A DNA stretch of 32,308 nucleotides from CAZBUH01 sp964495095 (GTDB lineage Bacteria > Bacillota > Clostridia > Oscillospirales > Oscillospiraceae): assembly GCA_964495095.1 (NCBI GenBank), contig CAZBUH010000007.1, positions 1 to 32,308 on the forward strand, read 5' to 3'. This document shows, in pieces, positions 7,797 to 14,513 of this stretch; the first letter of the stretch is position 1; each line of letters begins with the position of its first letter. A model generated the notes under the pieces. That model did no database searches. It saw only the letters and a program-made list of their open reading frames with translations, and was not told the origin of the DNA. Made by a program: the position numbers and the translations under genes.

Positions 7797-8672
7797 ATGA
7801 AGCTTACGGAATTATTCAGCCAGGACAGATTTTCCCTGTCCTTTGAGGTGTCCCCGCCGAAAACCACTTCTACCTTCGACAGCGTCAGGGAGACTACGGA
7901 GAAGATAGCGGCTATGGGCGCGGACTTTATGAGCGTGACCTATGGGGCCGGAGGGCAGCGGGACAGCTATACCCTTGACATAGCCGGAAACCTTAAAAGG
8001 AAATACGGCGTTTCACAGGCGGTCCATCTCACCTGTGTCGGAACCAGGGCGGAGGATGTGGACGCGGCTATGGTAAAGCTCCGGGAAAACGGCGTGGAGA
8101 ACATACTGGCCCTGAGAGGCGATATACCGAAGGACACGGAGGAGACAAAGTGGGATTTTATGCACGCCTCCGACCTTATCGCCTACATAAAGGGGCACGG
8201 TGATTTCTGCGTCGGCGGGGCCTGCTACCCGGAGGGGCATCTGGAGTCGAAAAACCAGAAGGAGGACATAGACTATCTCCGGCTCAAGGAGGAGAAGGGC
8301 TGCGAGTTCTTTATAAGCCAGATGTTCTTTGATAACAACATAATGTATAATTTCCTCTACAAGGCGAGAAGCGCCGGAGTGACAATACCGGTGGTGGCCG
8401 GAATTATCCCCGTTACAAACGGCAAGCAGATAAAGCGTATCTGCGCCCTGTCCGGCACGGAGCTGCCCGCCAGGTTTAAGCAGATAGCGGATAAATTCGG
8501 CGATAAGCCCGCCGCCATGAAGCAGGCCGGAATTGCCTACGCCACCGAGCAGATAGTGGATTTGTACGCAAACGGCGTAAAGCACGTGCACGTCTATTCG
8601 ATGAATAAGGCGGACGTGGCGGCGGCTATAAAAAATAACCTGAAGGATATTTTGGAATATGGGAATTCTTGA
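7797..8672 (+). CDS. metF: Methylenetetrahydrofolate reductase MetF
   Basis: MetF reduces 5,10-methylene-THF to 5-methyl-THF with FAD, supplying the methyl group for MetH. The 291-residue protein shows the TIM-barrel motifs LSFEVSPPKTTSTFD (catalytic Glu), SVTYGAGGQRD, LTCVGTR, ILALRGDIP, VGGACYPEGH, FFISQMFFDN and VVAGIIPV. I start at 7797 (MKLTELFSQD), with GGGAG about 7 bases upstream; an in-frame ATG at 7779 lies upstream of that site. The C-terminus overlaps metH by 14 bases, so the pair is cotranscribed and probably coupled. Length and motifs fit the single-domain bacterial enzyme. Confidence 0.96.
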   Translation: MKLTELFSQDRFSLSFEVSPPKTTSTFDSVRETTEKIAAMGADFMSVTYGAGGQRDSYTLDIAGNLKRKYGVSQAVHLTCVGTRAEDVDAAMVKLRENGVENILALRGDIPKDTEETKWDFMHASDLIAYIKGHGDFCVGGACYPEGHLESKNQKEDIDYLRLKEEKGCEFFISQMFFDNNIMYNFLYKARSAGVTIPVVAGIIPVTNGKQIKRICALSGTELPARFKQIADKFGDKPAAMKQAGIAYATEQIVDLYANGVKHVHVYSMNKADVAAAIKNNLKDILEYGNS

Positions 8673-11046
8673 AAAGCTTAACGACGGCCTTACGTTTTTT
8701 GACGGGGGCTTCGGCACCATGCTCCAGGCCAGGGGGCTTAAGCCGGGGGAGGGCACGGAGCTGTGGAACGGAACCCACCCGGAGGAGATAACCGCCATAC
8801 ACAGGGAATATCTTGAGGCGGGCTGCCACGTTATATCAGCCAACACCTTCGGCATAAACGGCCTCAAATACGGAGACAGGACGGCGGAGTTGGTGAAGGC
8901 CGCCATGGACTGCGCCAAAAAGGCCGTTGAGGGATTTGAAGACCGGTATATCGCCCTGGATATAGGCCCCACGGGAAGGCTGCTGAAGCCTCTGGGGGAT
9001 CTGGATTTTGAGGAGGCCGTGTCGGTTTTTGCCCAGGTGGTACGGGCCGGAGCCGAAAACGGGGCCGACCTGGTGCTCATAGAGACCATGAACGACGCTT
9101 ACGAGACAAAAGCGGCGCTGCTGGCTGCAAAGGAAAACTGCGGCCTGCCGGTTATCGTGACAAACGTTTACGACGGGTCGGGAAAGCTTATGACCGGCGC
9201 GGAGCCTGAAGCCATGACGGCCATGCTGGAGGGCCTGGGAGCCGACGCCATCGGCATGAACTGTTCCCTTGGCCCCGCCGAAATGAAAAAGCTGGTGCCG
9301 AGATTTTGGGCCAGCGCCTCGGTGCCGATAGTGGTAAACCCCAACGCCGGGCTGCCCAGGGTGGTAAACGGCGGGACGGTCTACGATATCGGCCCGGAGG
9401 AATACGCCGGGTATATGGCGGAAATGGTGAAAATGGGCGCCAGAGGCGTGGGCGGCTGCTGCGGCACGACTCCGGAGCACATAAGGAAAATGATAGAGGC
9501 CGTAAAGGATATTGAGCCTCTGCCTGTGACGCCGAAATCGGTGACGGCGGTCACCTCCGGCAGCAAATGGGTGAGACTGGGCGAAGGCCCGGTGCTTATC
9601 GGCGAGCGCATAAACCCCACCGGAAAAAAGAAGCTGAAGCAGGCCCTCCGGGACGGGGATATGTCCTATATTTTAAAAGAGGGTACCGGACAGGCTGAGG
9701 CGGGCGCACATATCCTGGACGTGAATGTGGGCCTTCCGGAGATAGATGAGCCGGAGATGCTCACCGCCGCCGTAAAGGCCCTCCAGGGCGTGACGGAGCT
9801 GCCCCTGCAGATAGACACCGCCTCGCCGGAGGCTATGGAGCGGGCGCTGCGGGTATATAACGGAAAGCCCCTTATAAACTCCGTAAACGGCAAGGAGGAG
9901 AGCATGGCGGCCATATTCCCGCTGGCGGCAAAATACGGCGGGACCGTAATCGCCCTCACGCTGGACGAAAACGGAATACCCGACACCGCCCAGGGTCGGC
10001 TTAAGATAGCGGAGAAAATCGTAAACCGGGCTGCGGAATACGGCATAGGCAGGAAGGATATTGTAGTGGACCCTCTGACGCTCACTATATCGTCGGAGCC
10101 CCGGGCGGCGCTTGTGACGCTGGAGGCTGTGAGACTTATAAAAGAGCGGCTGGGAGTATGCACCTCGCTGGGGGTTTCAAACGTGTCCTTCGGCCTGCCC
10201 AACAGGGACTTTATAAACGGCGCGTTTTTCGCCATGGCGCTCCGGGCCGGGCTTGACGCCGCGATTATGAACCCTTTCTCTGCGGAAATGATGAAAACCT
10301 ACAAATCGTCCATGGCGCTTTTGGGCATGGATAAGGACTGCCTTGAATATATAGGCTTTGCCGAGAACGCGGAGGTTTCTGCGGTCGTTTCGGCTCCGGG
10401 CGGGAAAAAGGAGAGCCCGGCCGCCGATGGGGACCTTAAAAGCGCCATAGTCCACGGCCTCAGGGATTTGGCGGCGGAGCTTACGGAAAAGGCCCTCCTG
10501 GCGGAAAAGCCAATGGACATTATAAATAATATGGTGATACCGGCTCTTGACCAGGTGGGCAAGGGCTTTGAGACGGGGGAAATATTTCTGCCCCAGCTCC
10601 TTATGAGCGCTGACTCCGCCTCCGCCTCCTTTGAGGCGGTAAAGAAGGCCATGGCGGCCTCCGGCGCGGCCGGCGGAGGACGGGGAAAAATAGTGCTGGC
10701 CACCGTTAAGGGGGACATACACGACATAGGCAAGAACATAGTGCGCGTCCTGCTTGAAAATTACGGCTTTGACGTTATAGATTTGGGCCGGGACGTTCCG
10801 GCGGAAACGGTTTTGAAGACGGTTTTGGCGGAGCACATAGAGCTTGTGGGCCTCAGCGCGCTTATGACGACCACGGTGCCGAGCATGGAGATGACAATAA
10901 AGCTCCTGCGGGAGAAAGCCCCCTGGTGCAAGGTCGTGGTAGGCGGTGCGGTCTTAAACCAGGAGTATGCCGACATGATAGGCGCGGATAAATATGCCAG
11001 GGACGCCATGGACACGGTGCGGTATGCCGAGGAGGTCTTTGGCTGA
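8659..11046 (+). CDS. metH: Cobalamin-dependent methionine synthase, short form without reactivation domain
   Basis: This 795-residue protein moves the methyl group of 5-methyl-THF to homocysteine through cobalamin. Residues ~1-290 are the homocysteine S-methyltransferase domain: DGGFGTML, zinc ligands C202 (GMNCSLGP) and C267/C268 (GGCCGTTP). Residues ~310-570 are the pterin-binding domain (IGERINPTGKKK, then HILDVNVGLP). Residues ~595-795 bind cobalamin: helical cap (PMDIINNMVIPALDQVGKGFE) and D686-I-H688-D-I-G691 as the DxHxxG motif with the lower axial His. E. coli MetH continues for over 400 more residues with an AdoMet-binding reactivation domain; this protein ends at 11046. AAGGA lies 11 bases before the ATG inside metF. 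Confidence 0.95.
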   Translation: MGILEKLNDGLTFFDGGFGTMLQARGLKPGEGTELWNGTHPEEITAIHREYLEAGCHVISANTFGINGLKYGDRTAELVKAAMDCAKKAVEGFEDRYIALDIGPTGRLLKPLGDLDFEEAVSVFAQVVRAGAENGADLVLIETMNDAYETKAALLAAKENCGLPVIVTNVYDGSGKLMTGAEPEAMTAMLEGLGADAIGMNCSLGPAEMKKLVPRFWASASVPIVVNPNAGLPRVVNGGTVYDIGPEEYAGYMAEMVKMGARGVGGCCGTTPEHIRKMIEAVKDIEPLPVTPKSVTAVTSGSKWVRLGEGPVLIGERINPTGKKKLKQALRDGDMSYILKEGTGQAEAGAHILDVNVGLPEIDEPEMLTAAVKALQGVTELPLQIDTASPEAMERALRVYNGKPLINSVNGKEESMAAIFPLAAKYGGTVIALTLDENGIPDTAQGRLKIAEKIVNRAAEYGIGRKDIVVDPLTLTISSEPRAALVTLEAVRLIKERLGVCTSLGVSNVSFGLPNRDFINGAFFAMALRAGLDAAIMNPFSAEMMKTYKSSMALLGMDKDCLEYIGFAENAEVSAVVSAPGGKKESPAADGDLKSAIVHGLRDLAAELTEKALLAEKPMDIINNMVIPALDQVGKGFETGEIFLPQLLMSADSASASFEAVKKAMAASGAAGGGRGKIVLATVKGDIHDIGKNIVRVLLENYGFDVIDLGRDVPAETVLKTVLAEHIELVGLSALMTTTVPSMEMTIKLLREKAPWCKVVVGGAVLNQEYADMIGADKYARDAMDTVRYAEEVFG

Positions 11047-11050
11047 AATA

Positions 11051-11079
11051 TTGAAAAGGACATGATTATATGCTATAAT
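11051..11079 (+). promoter_or_regulatory. Sigma-A-type promoter of the exported NodB-like gene
   Basis: TTGAAA (11051-11056), a 17-base spacer and a perfect TATAAT (11074-11079). It begins 4 bases after the metH stop and separates the next gene from the met pair. Confidence 0.85.
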
Positions 11080-11122
11080 CCGGGCATGTAATACTTTAAT
11101 GTAATGTAAAGGGGGCGGCAAT

Positions 11123-12214
11123 ATGAGAAAAAGGGTGATATCCGTATTTCTCTCCATTGCCGTCGCCTTTTCACTGTGCGCCGGTTTTTCCCAGCACGCG
11201 GGGGCTGTATTTTTTACCTCCGTAAACGACAGCCTTATGGATTTGAACGACAGCACCATGCCCGTGTCCTACGGCGGGGTGATGTATGTGCCGTATACGG
11301 TGTTCATATCCAGCTCGCTGCGGATATACTCCTCCACGCTGTCCACCGGGGATCTGGCGCTTTTTACTTCGTCAAGGCAGATATATTTCGACGTGAGCAA
11401 CGGCGGGTGCCGTGATAAAAACGGCAACGAGTACGACGACTCCGCGATTATAAGAAACGGCTCTGCCTATGTGCCGGCGCTTTTTACCGCCGACTATTTC
11501 GGACTGCAATACTCCTATATTGAGACGTCTTACGGCGGCATGGTGCGGATCCGGTCATCATCCTCTGTCCTCAGCGACTCTGTTTTTACAGACGCGGCCC
11601 TCTCCGCCATGCGCTCAAAGCTCAATGAGTATAACAGGAACCACGGCGCCTCCGGTACGGCGGAGCCCCAGGTCTCCGGCTCACCGAGGCCCTCCGTCAC
11701 GGCGTCGCCCTCTCCCACGCCGGTGACGTATGAGCGGGTGCGGCTCGCCCTTATTTTCACAGGGCTTTCCGACAGTACGGAGGCGATGCTCAACTCCCTG
11801 ACGGCCAACGGCTTTAACGCCTGCTTTTTTGTGACGGGAGAGGACGTGGCGGCATACCCGGAGCTTGTGCGGGAGATAGACGGCAGGGGCCATACTGTGG
11901 GCGTCCTTTGCGAAAACGGCGCGGAATTTGAGGAAACGGCCCGGCTTTTATACGAGACGGCAAAAATCAAGGCGGATATAGCGGCCGTGTGGGGAGATGA
12001 CCCGGGCGGCATAAACGCCGTTGTGTGGGAGCTTCAGCCGGAGTCGGCCCTGCTGCGGACCACGGGGGAGATAAGTACTGAACCGTACAGCCGCGACAGG
12101 CTGGTTTTTACTTCCGACCCGGAGGCGGCCCAGCGGCTGCCGGAGATATTGAGATACATAAGGGAATATAAGTACACCGTGACGAAAATAAATGAGCTGA
12201 CGGAGCCGTACTGA
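11123..12214 (+). CDS. Exported protein: N-terminal stalk-like domain plus degenerate NodB-like domain
   Basis: The protein has 363 residues. Residues 1-28 are a Sec signal peptide (KRVISVFLSIAVAFSLCAG, then AxA before ~29). Residues ~30-150 resemble a copper-amine-oxidase-N-like domain (YGGVMYVPYTVF, then GSAYVPALFTADYFG), a common extracytoplasmic module of clostridia. A Ser/Pro/Thr-rich linker spans ~176-202. Residues ~205-363 resemble a polysaccharide deacetylase: LALIFTGLSDSTEAMLNSLTANGFNACFFVTGE, then PELVREIDGRGHTVG. The catalytic TFDDGP motif is replaced by LIFTGL and the metal-binding H-(S/T)-x-x-H loop by VGVLCENG, so deacetylase activity is unlikely. AAAGGGGG precedes the ATG. Function is not assignable; cell-wall or envelope binding is only a guess. 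Confidence 0.8.
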   Translation: MRKRVISVFLSIAVAFSLCAGFSQHAGAVFFTSVNDSLMDLNDSTMPVSYGGVMYVPYTVFISSSLRIYSSTLSTGDLALFTSSRQIYFDVSNGGCRDKNGNEYDDSAIIRNGSAYVPALFTADYFGLQYSYIETSYGGMVRIRSSSSVLSDSVFTDAALSAMRSKLNEYNRNHGASGTAEPQVSGSPRPSVTASPSPTPVTYERVRLALIFTGLSDSTEAMLNSLTANGFNACFFVTGEDVAAYPELVREIDGRGHTVGVLCENGAEFEETARLLYETAKIKADIAAVWGDDPGGINAVVWELQPESALLRTTGEISTEPYSRDRLVFTSDPEAAQRLPEILRYIREYKYTVTKINELTEPY

Positions 12215-12261
12215 ACCCGGGAAATGATCCCGGGGCCGGCCACCGCAGTTATTGATTAAGT

Positions 12262-12302
12262 GAGCACAGCACCACAACATGTGGCGTCTGTGCTCTTTTT
12301 TT
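12262..12302 (+). terminator. Intrinsic terminator before the dcw cluster
   Basis: Stem GAGCACAG (12262-12269) with CTGTGCTC (12288-12295), plus an inner CCAC/GTGG helix, is followed directly by seven T. It separates the exported NodB-like gene from mraZ. A GC-rich CCCGGG-7-CCCGGG inverted repeat lies just upstream at 12216-12234 without a T-run. Confidence 0.9.
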
Positions 12303-12444
12303 GCGCAAAAATTCCACAAAATATATAATTTCAGGGCGAATTATAAAAATGAAAAATGCAATCGAACATATGTTTTAAGTTCCGAAAATCCTGAAAATTC
12401 GAGAAAAATTTTATATTTTTCTTTAAAAAAATTAAAAACAACTC

Positions 12445-12473
12445 TTGCAATTTATCTGGGCGCGTTTTATAAT
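12445..12473 (+). promoter_or_regulatory. Sigma-A-type promoter of the dcw cluster
   Basis: TTGCAA (12445-12450), a 17-base spacer and TATAAT (12468-12473). The preceding 12303-12444 carries no gene and is strikingly AT-rich with A and T runs, which could act as an UP element. Transcription should start near 12480, placing the MraZ boxes in the 5' leader. Confidence 0.82.
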
Positions 12474-12483
12474 AAAGCCAATG

Positions 12484-12549
12484 TGGGGAAAATGTGCATC
12501 AAAGTGGTGGAAAATGGGGCACACTTCACAAAGAAACAGAAAGGTGGGG
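12484..12549 (+). promoter_or_regulatory. MraZ-box array (TGGGG-type repeats)
   Basis: TGGGG at 12484, a degenerate TGCAT at 12495, TGGTG at 12505 and TGGGG at 12515 stand 10-11 bases apart, and another TGGGG at 12545 lies exactly 30 bases further. MraZ is known to bind TGGG-N repeats at about 10-base spacing upstream of its own gene. The last box is part of the mraZ Shine-Dalgarno, so binding could affect transcription here by autoregulation (inference). Confidence 0.7.
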
Positions 12550-12557
12550 AGAAGAAG

Positions 12558-12974
12558 ATGGAAGGCGTATATCAGCACAGCCTTGATACCAAAGGACGTC
12601 TTTTTATCCCGGCCAAGCTCCGTGAGGAGCTGGGCGACACCTTCTATGTGACGCTCTCCATGGAAAAATGCCTCTCCGCCTATTCTTCCGATAGCTGGGA
12701 GAGCTTCAAGGAGAAAATCCGCGCCATGCCCAAGGTAAAGCAGGTGAAGATGCGTCCGCTTTTTGCCCACGCCGCAAAATGCGAGCTTGATTCCCAGGGA
12801 CGCATACTTTTGCCCCAGGCGCTGCGTGATTTCGCGGGGCTTGTCAAAAACGTCTCCGTCGTCGGCAATGGCGAGTGCGCGGAGTTTTGGGATACGGATA
12901 CGTGGAACTCTGTGGATGTTATCGAGACTACTCCGGAAAATATTGCGGAGGTCTATACGGAGCTTGATTTCTGA
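12558..12974 (+). CDS. mraZ: Transcriptional regulator MraZ
   Basis: A 138-residue DNA-binding protein that normally autoregulates the dcw cluster. It contains the two AbrB/SpoVT-like halves, each with the MraZ motif: DTKGRLFIPAKLR and DSQGRILLPQALR. The MEGVYQHSLD start at 12558 follows GGGGAG; a longer frame from 12279 would translate the promoter and the MraZ boxes, so it is rejected. Its stop overlaps the rsmH ATG by one base (TGATG). First gene of the dcw operon. Confidence 0.97.
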   Translation: MEGVYQHSLDTKGRLFIPAKLREELGDTFYVTLSMEKCLSAYSSDSWESFKEKIRAMPKVKQVKMRPLFAHAAKCELDSQGRILLPQALRDFAGLVKNVSVVGNGECAEFWDTDTWNSVDVIETTPENIAEVYTELDF

Positions 12975-13906
12975 TGGAATTTTCTCACATACCTGTCCTG
13001 TTCGGAGAGTGCATGGAGGGGCTGAATATTAAGCCCGACGGCATATATGTGGACGGCACTCTGGGCCGTGGAGGCCATTCGGAGGGAATAGCGGAAAGGC
13101 TCACCGGCGGACGGCTTTTCTGCATCGACAGGGATATGAGGGCTATTGAAGAGGCGGAAGAACGCCTCAGGCACTACAGGGACAGGATAACCTTTATCCA
13201 CGGCAATTTCGGCAGACTGGGGGAGCTTCTTGATTCCGCCGGAGTTAAAAAAGCTGACGGAATGCTGTTCGATCTGGGCGTATCTTCGCCGCAGCTTGAC
13301 GACGCGTCCCGTGGATTTTCGTATATGAACGATGCTCCGCTTGATATGCGGATGGACAAGGATTCGGAGCTTACGGCCTGGGAGGTGGTAAACCGCTGGC
13401 CCGAGGCCGAAATAAAGAGGATACTTTTCCAGTACGGCGAGGAGAGATACGGGGCCAGGATAGCCTCGGCGATAGTAAAAAAACGTGAGAAGGCCGCCAT
13501 AGGCTCCACGCTGGAACTGGTGGATGTGATAAAATCCGCGATGCCGCCCCAGGCGCTGAGAGAAAAGCAGCATCCGGCAAAAAGGTCGTTCCAGGCAATA
13601 CGCATCGCCGTAAACGACGAGCTTACCGAGATATCGGATATGCTTTCCCAGGCGGCGGACAGGCTTAACCCGGGGGGCCGGCTGGCCGTTATAAGCTTCC
13701 ACTCCCTGGAGGACAGGATAGTAAAAAACGCCATACATTCAAGAGAAAACGGATGCACCTGCCCGCCGGAATTTCCGGTGTGCGTGTGCGGATTCAAGAG
13801 AACGCTCAAGTCCGTAACAAGAAAGCCCGTGACCCCGGGCGAAAAGGAGCTGAGCGAAAACCCGCGCTCCCGCAGCGCAAAGCTGAGGATAGCTGAACGT
13901 GTGTAA
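12974..13906 (+). CDS. rsmH: 16S rRNA (cytosine(1402)-N4)-methyltransferase RsmH (MraW)
   Basis: RsmH uses SAM to methylate N4 of C1402 in 16S rRNA near the P site. The 310-residue protein shows HIPVLFGE, the SAM loop VDGTLGRGGHS, LFDLGVSSPQLDDASRGFSY, LDMRMD, NDELTEI and ISFHSLEDRIVK, all family signatures, and a Cys pair (CTCPPEFPVCVCGF) near the C-terminus. It starts on the last base of the mraZ stop, so translational coupling is likely. Length is the usual one for the family. Confidence 0.97.
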   Translation: MEFSHIPVLFGECMEGLNIKPDGIYVDGTLGRGGHSEGIAERLTGGRLFCIDRDMRAIEEAEERLRHYRDRITFIHGNFGRLGELLDSAGVKKADGMLFDLGVSSPQLDDASRGFSYMNDAPLDMRMDKDSELTAWEVVNRWPEAEIKRILFQYGEERYGARIASAIVKKREKAAIGSTLELVDVIKSAMPPQALREKQHPAKRSFQAIRIAVNDELTEISDMLSQAADRLNPGGRLAVISFHSLEDRIVKNAIHSRENGCTCPPEFPVCVCGFKRTLKSVTRKPVTPGEKELSENPRSRSAKLRIAERV

Positions 13907-13927
13907 AGGACACAAAGGACGGTTTAA

Positions 13928-14455
13928 ATGCAGGCTGAAGAAATTAAAATCGAATACGCGCCCAGGGCTACTTATGGCAGTGTCGCCTACGATTTGAATG
14001 CTATCCCGGCTTATGACGAACCGGAGCTGGACGGGGCCCCGGTACGGGAAAAAGCCAAAAGCCACGCGAAAGCGAAAAATGTGCAGGGCCTGTCCCTGGT
14101 AGGGATGATGAGCTTTGCGGCGGCGGCTGTGCTGGCGGTGTTCATACTGCTGGCAAACCTGCAGCTTACGGTGGTTTCCTCCGAAGCATCGGAGCTCCAG
14201 AGCCAGCTTGAGGAGCTTCAGAACCAGGAGCGTATGCTGCGTATACGGTACGAGAGCGCCATAGACTTAAATGAGATAGATCAGTACGCCACAAGCGTAT
14301 TGGGAATGGTAAAGGCAAACGAGACTCAGATCAATCTTGAAAACGCCGCTGGAGAGGACCGGGCGGAGATACTTATTGATGACGCCGGGAAGAATTCAGC
14401 ATGGAGCGAGTTCCGGACATTTATGTCATCCCTGTTGGAATATTTTAAAAAATAG
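13928..14455 (+). CDS. FtsL/DivIC-like cell division protein
   Basis: The 175-residue bitopic membrane protein has a basic N-terminal cytoplasmic part (~1-55, with KAKSHAKAKN), one TM segment (~56-80) and a short coiled coil (~84-112, SELQSQLEELQNQERMLR). This size, topology and position between rsmH and ftsI match FtsL, which forms a complex with FtsQ/DivIB and DivIC and activates FtsWI. Sequence conservation in this family is low, so the call rests on topology and synteny. The acidic C-terminal tail (~140-175) ends in an amphipathic stretch (FRTFMSSLLEYFKK). Spacing is 21 bases from rsmH and 58 to ftsI. Confidence 0.75.
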   Translation: MQAEEIKIEYAPRATYGSVAYDLNAIPAYDEPELDGAPVREKAKSHAKAKNVQGLSLVGMMSFAAAAVLAVFILLANLQLTVVSSEASELQSQLEELQNQERMLRIRYESAIDLNEIDQYATSVLGMVKANETQINLENAAGEDRAEILIDDAGKNSAWSEFRTFMSSLLEYFKK

Positions 14456-14513
14456 GGCGATATAGATAGCATTGAGCAAGCCATAAGTGAGTGACGCAAG
14501 GAGAAACAGTTAA

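Noticed and set aside
8013..9089. 358-codon open frame on the minus strand antisense to metF and metH
   Set aside because: It runs antisense across two strongly recognised enzyme genes, has low-complexity Ser/Pro composition and no family motif; a GC-rich shadow frame.
12279..12557. In-frame upstream extension of mraZ
   Set aside because: It would translate the promoter and MraZ boxes, and the family starts at MEGVYQHS with GGGGAG just upstream.
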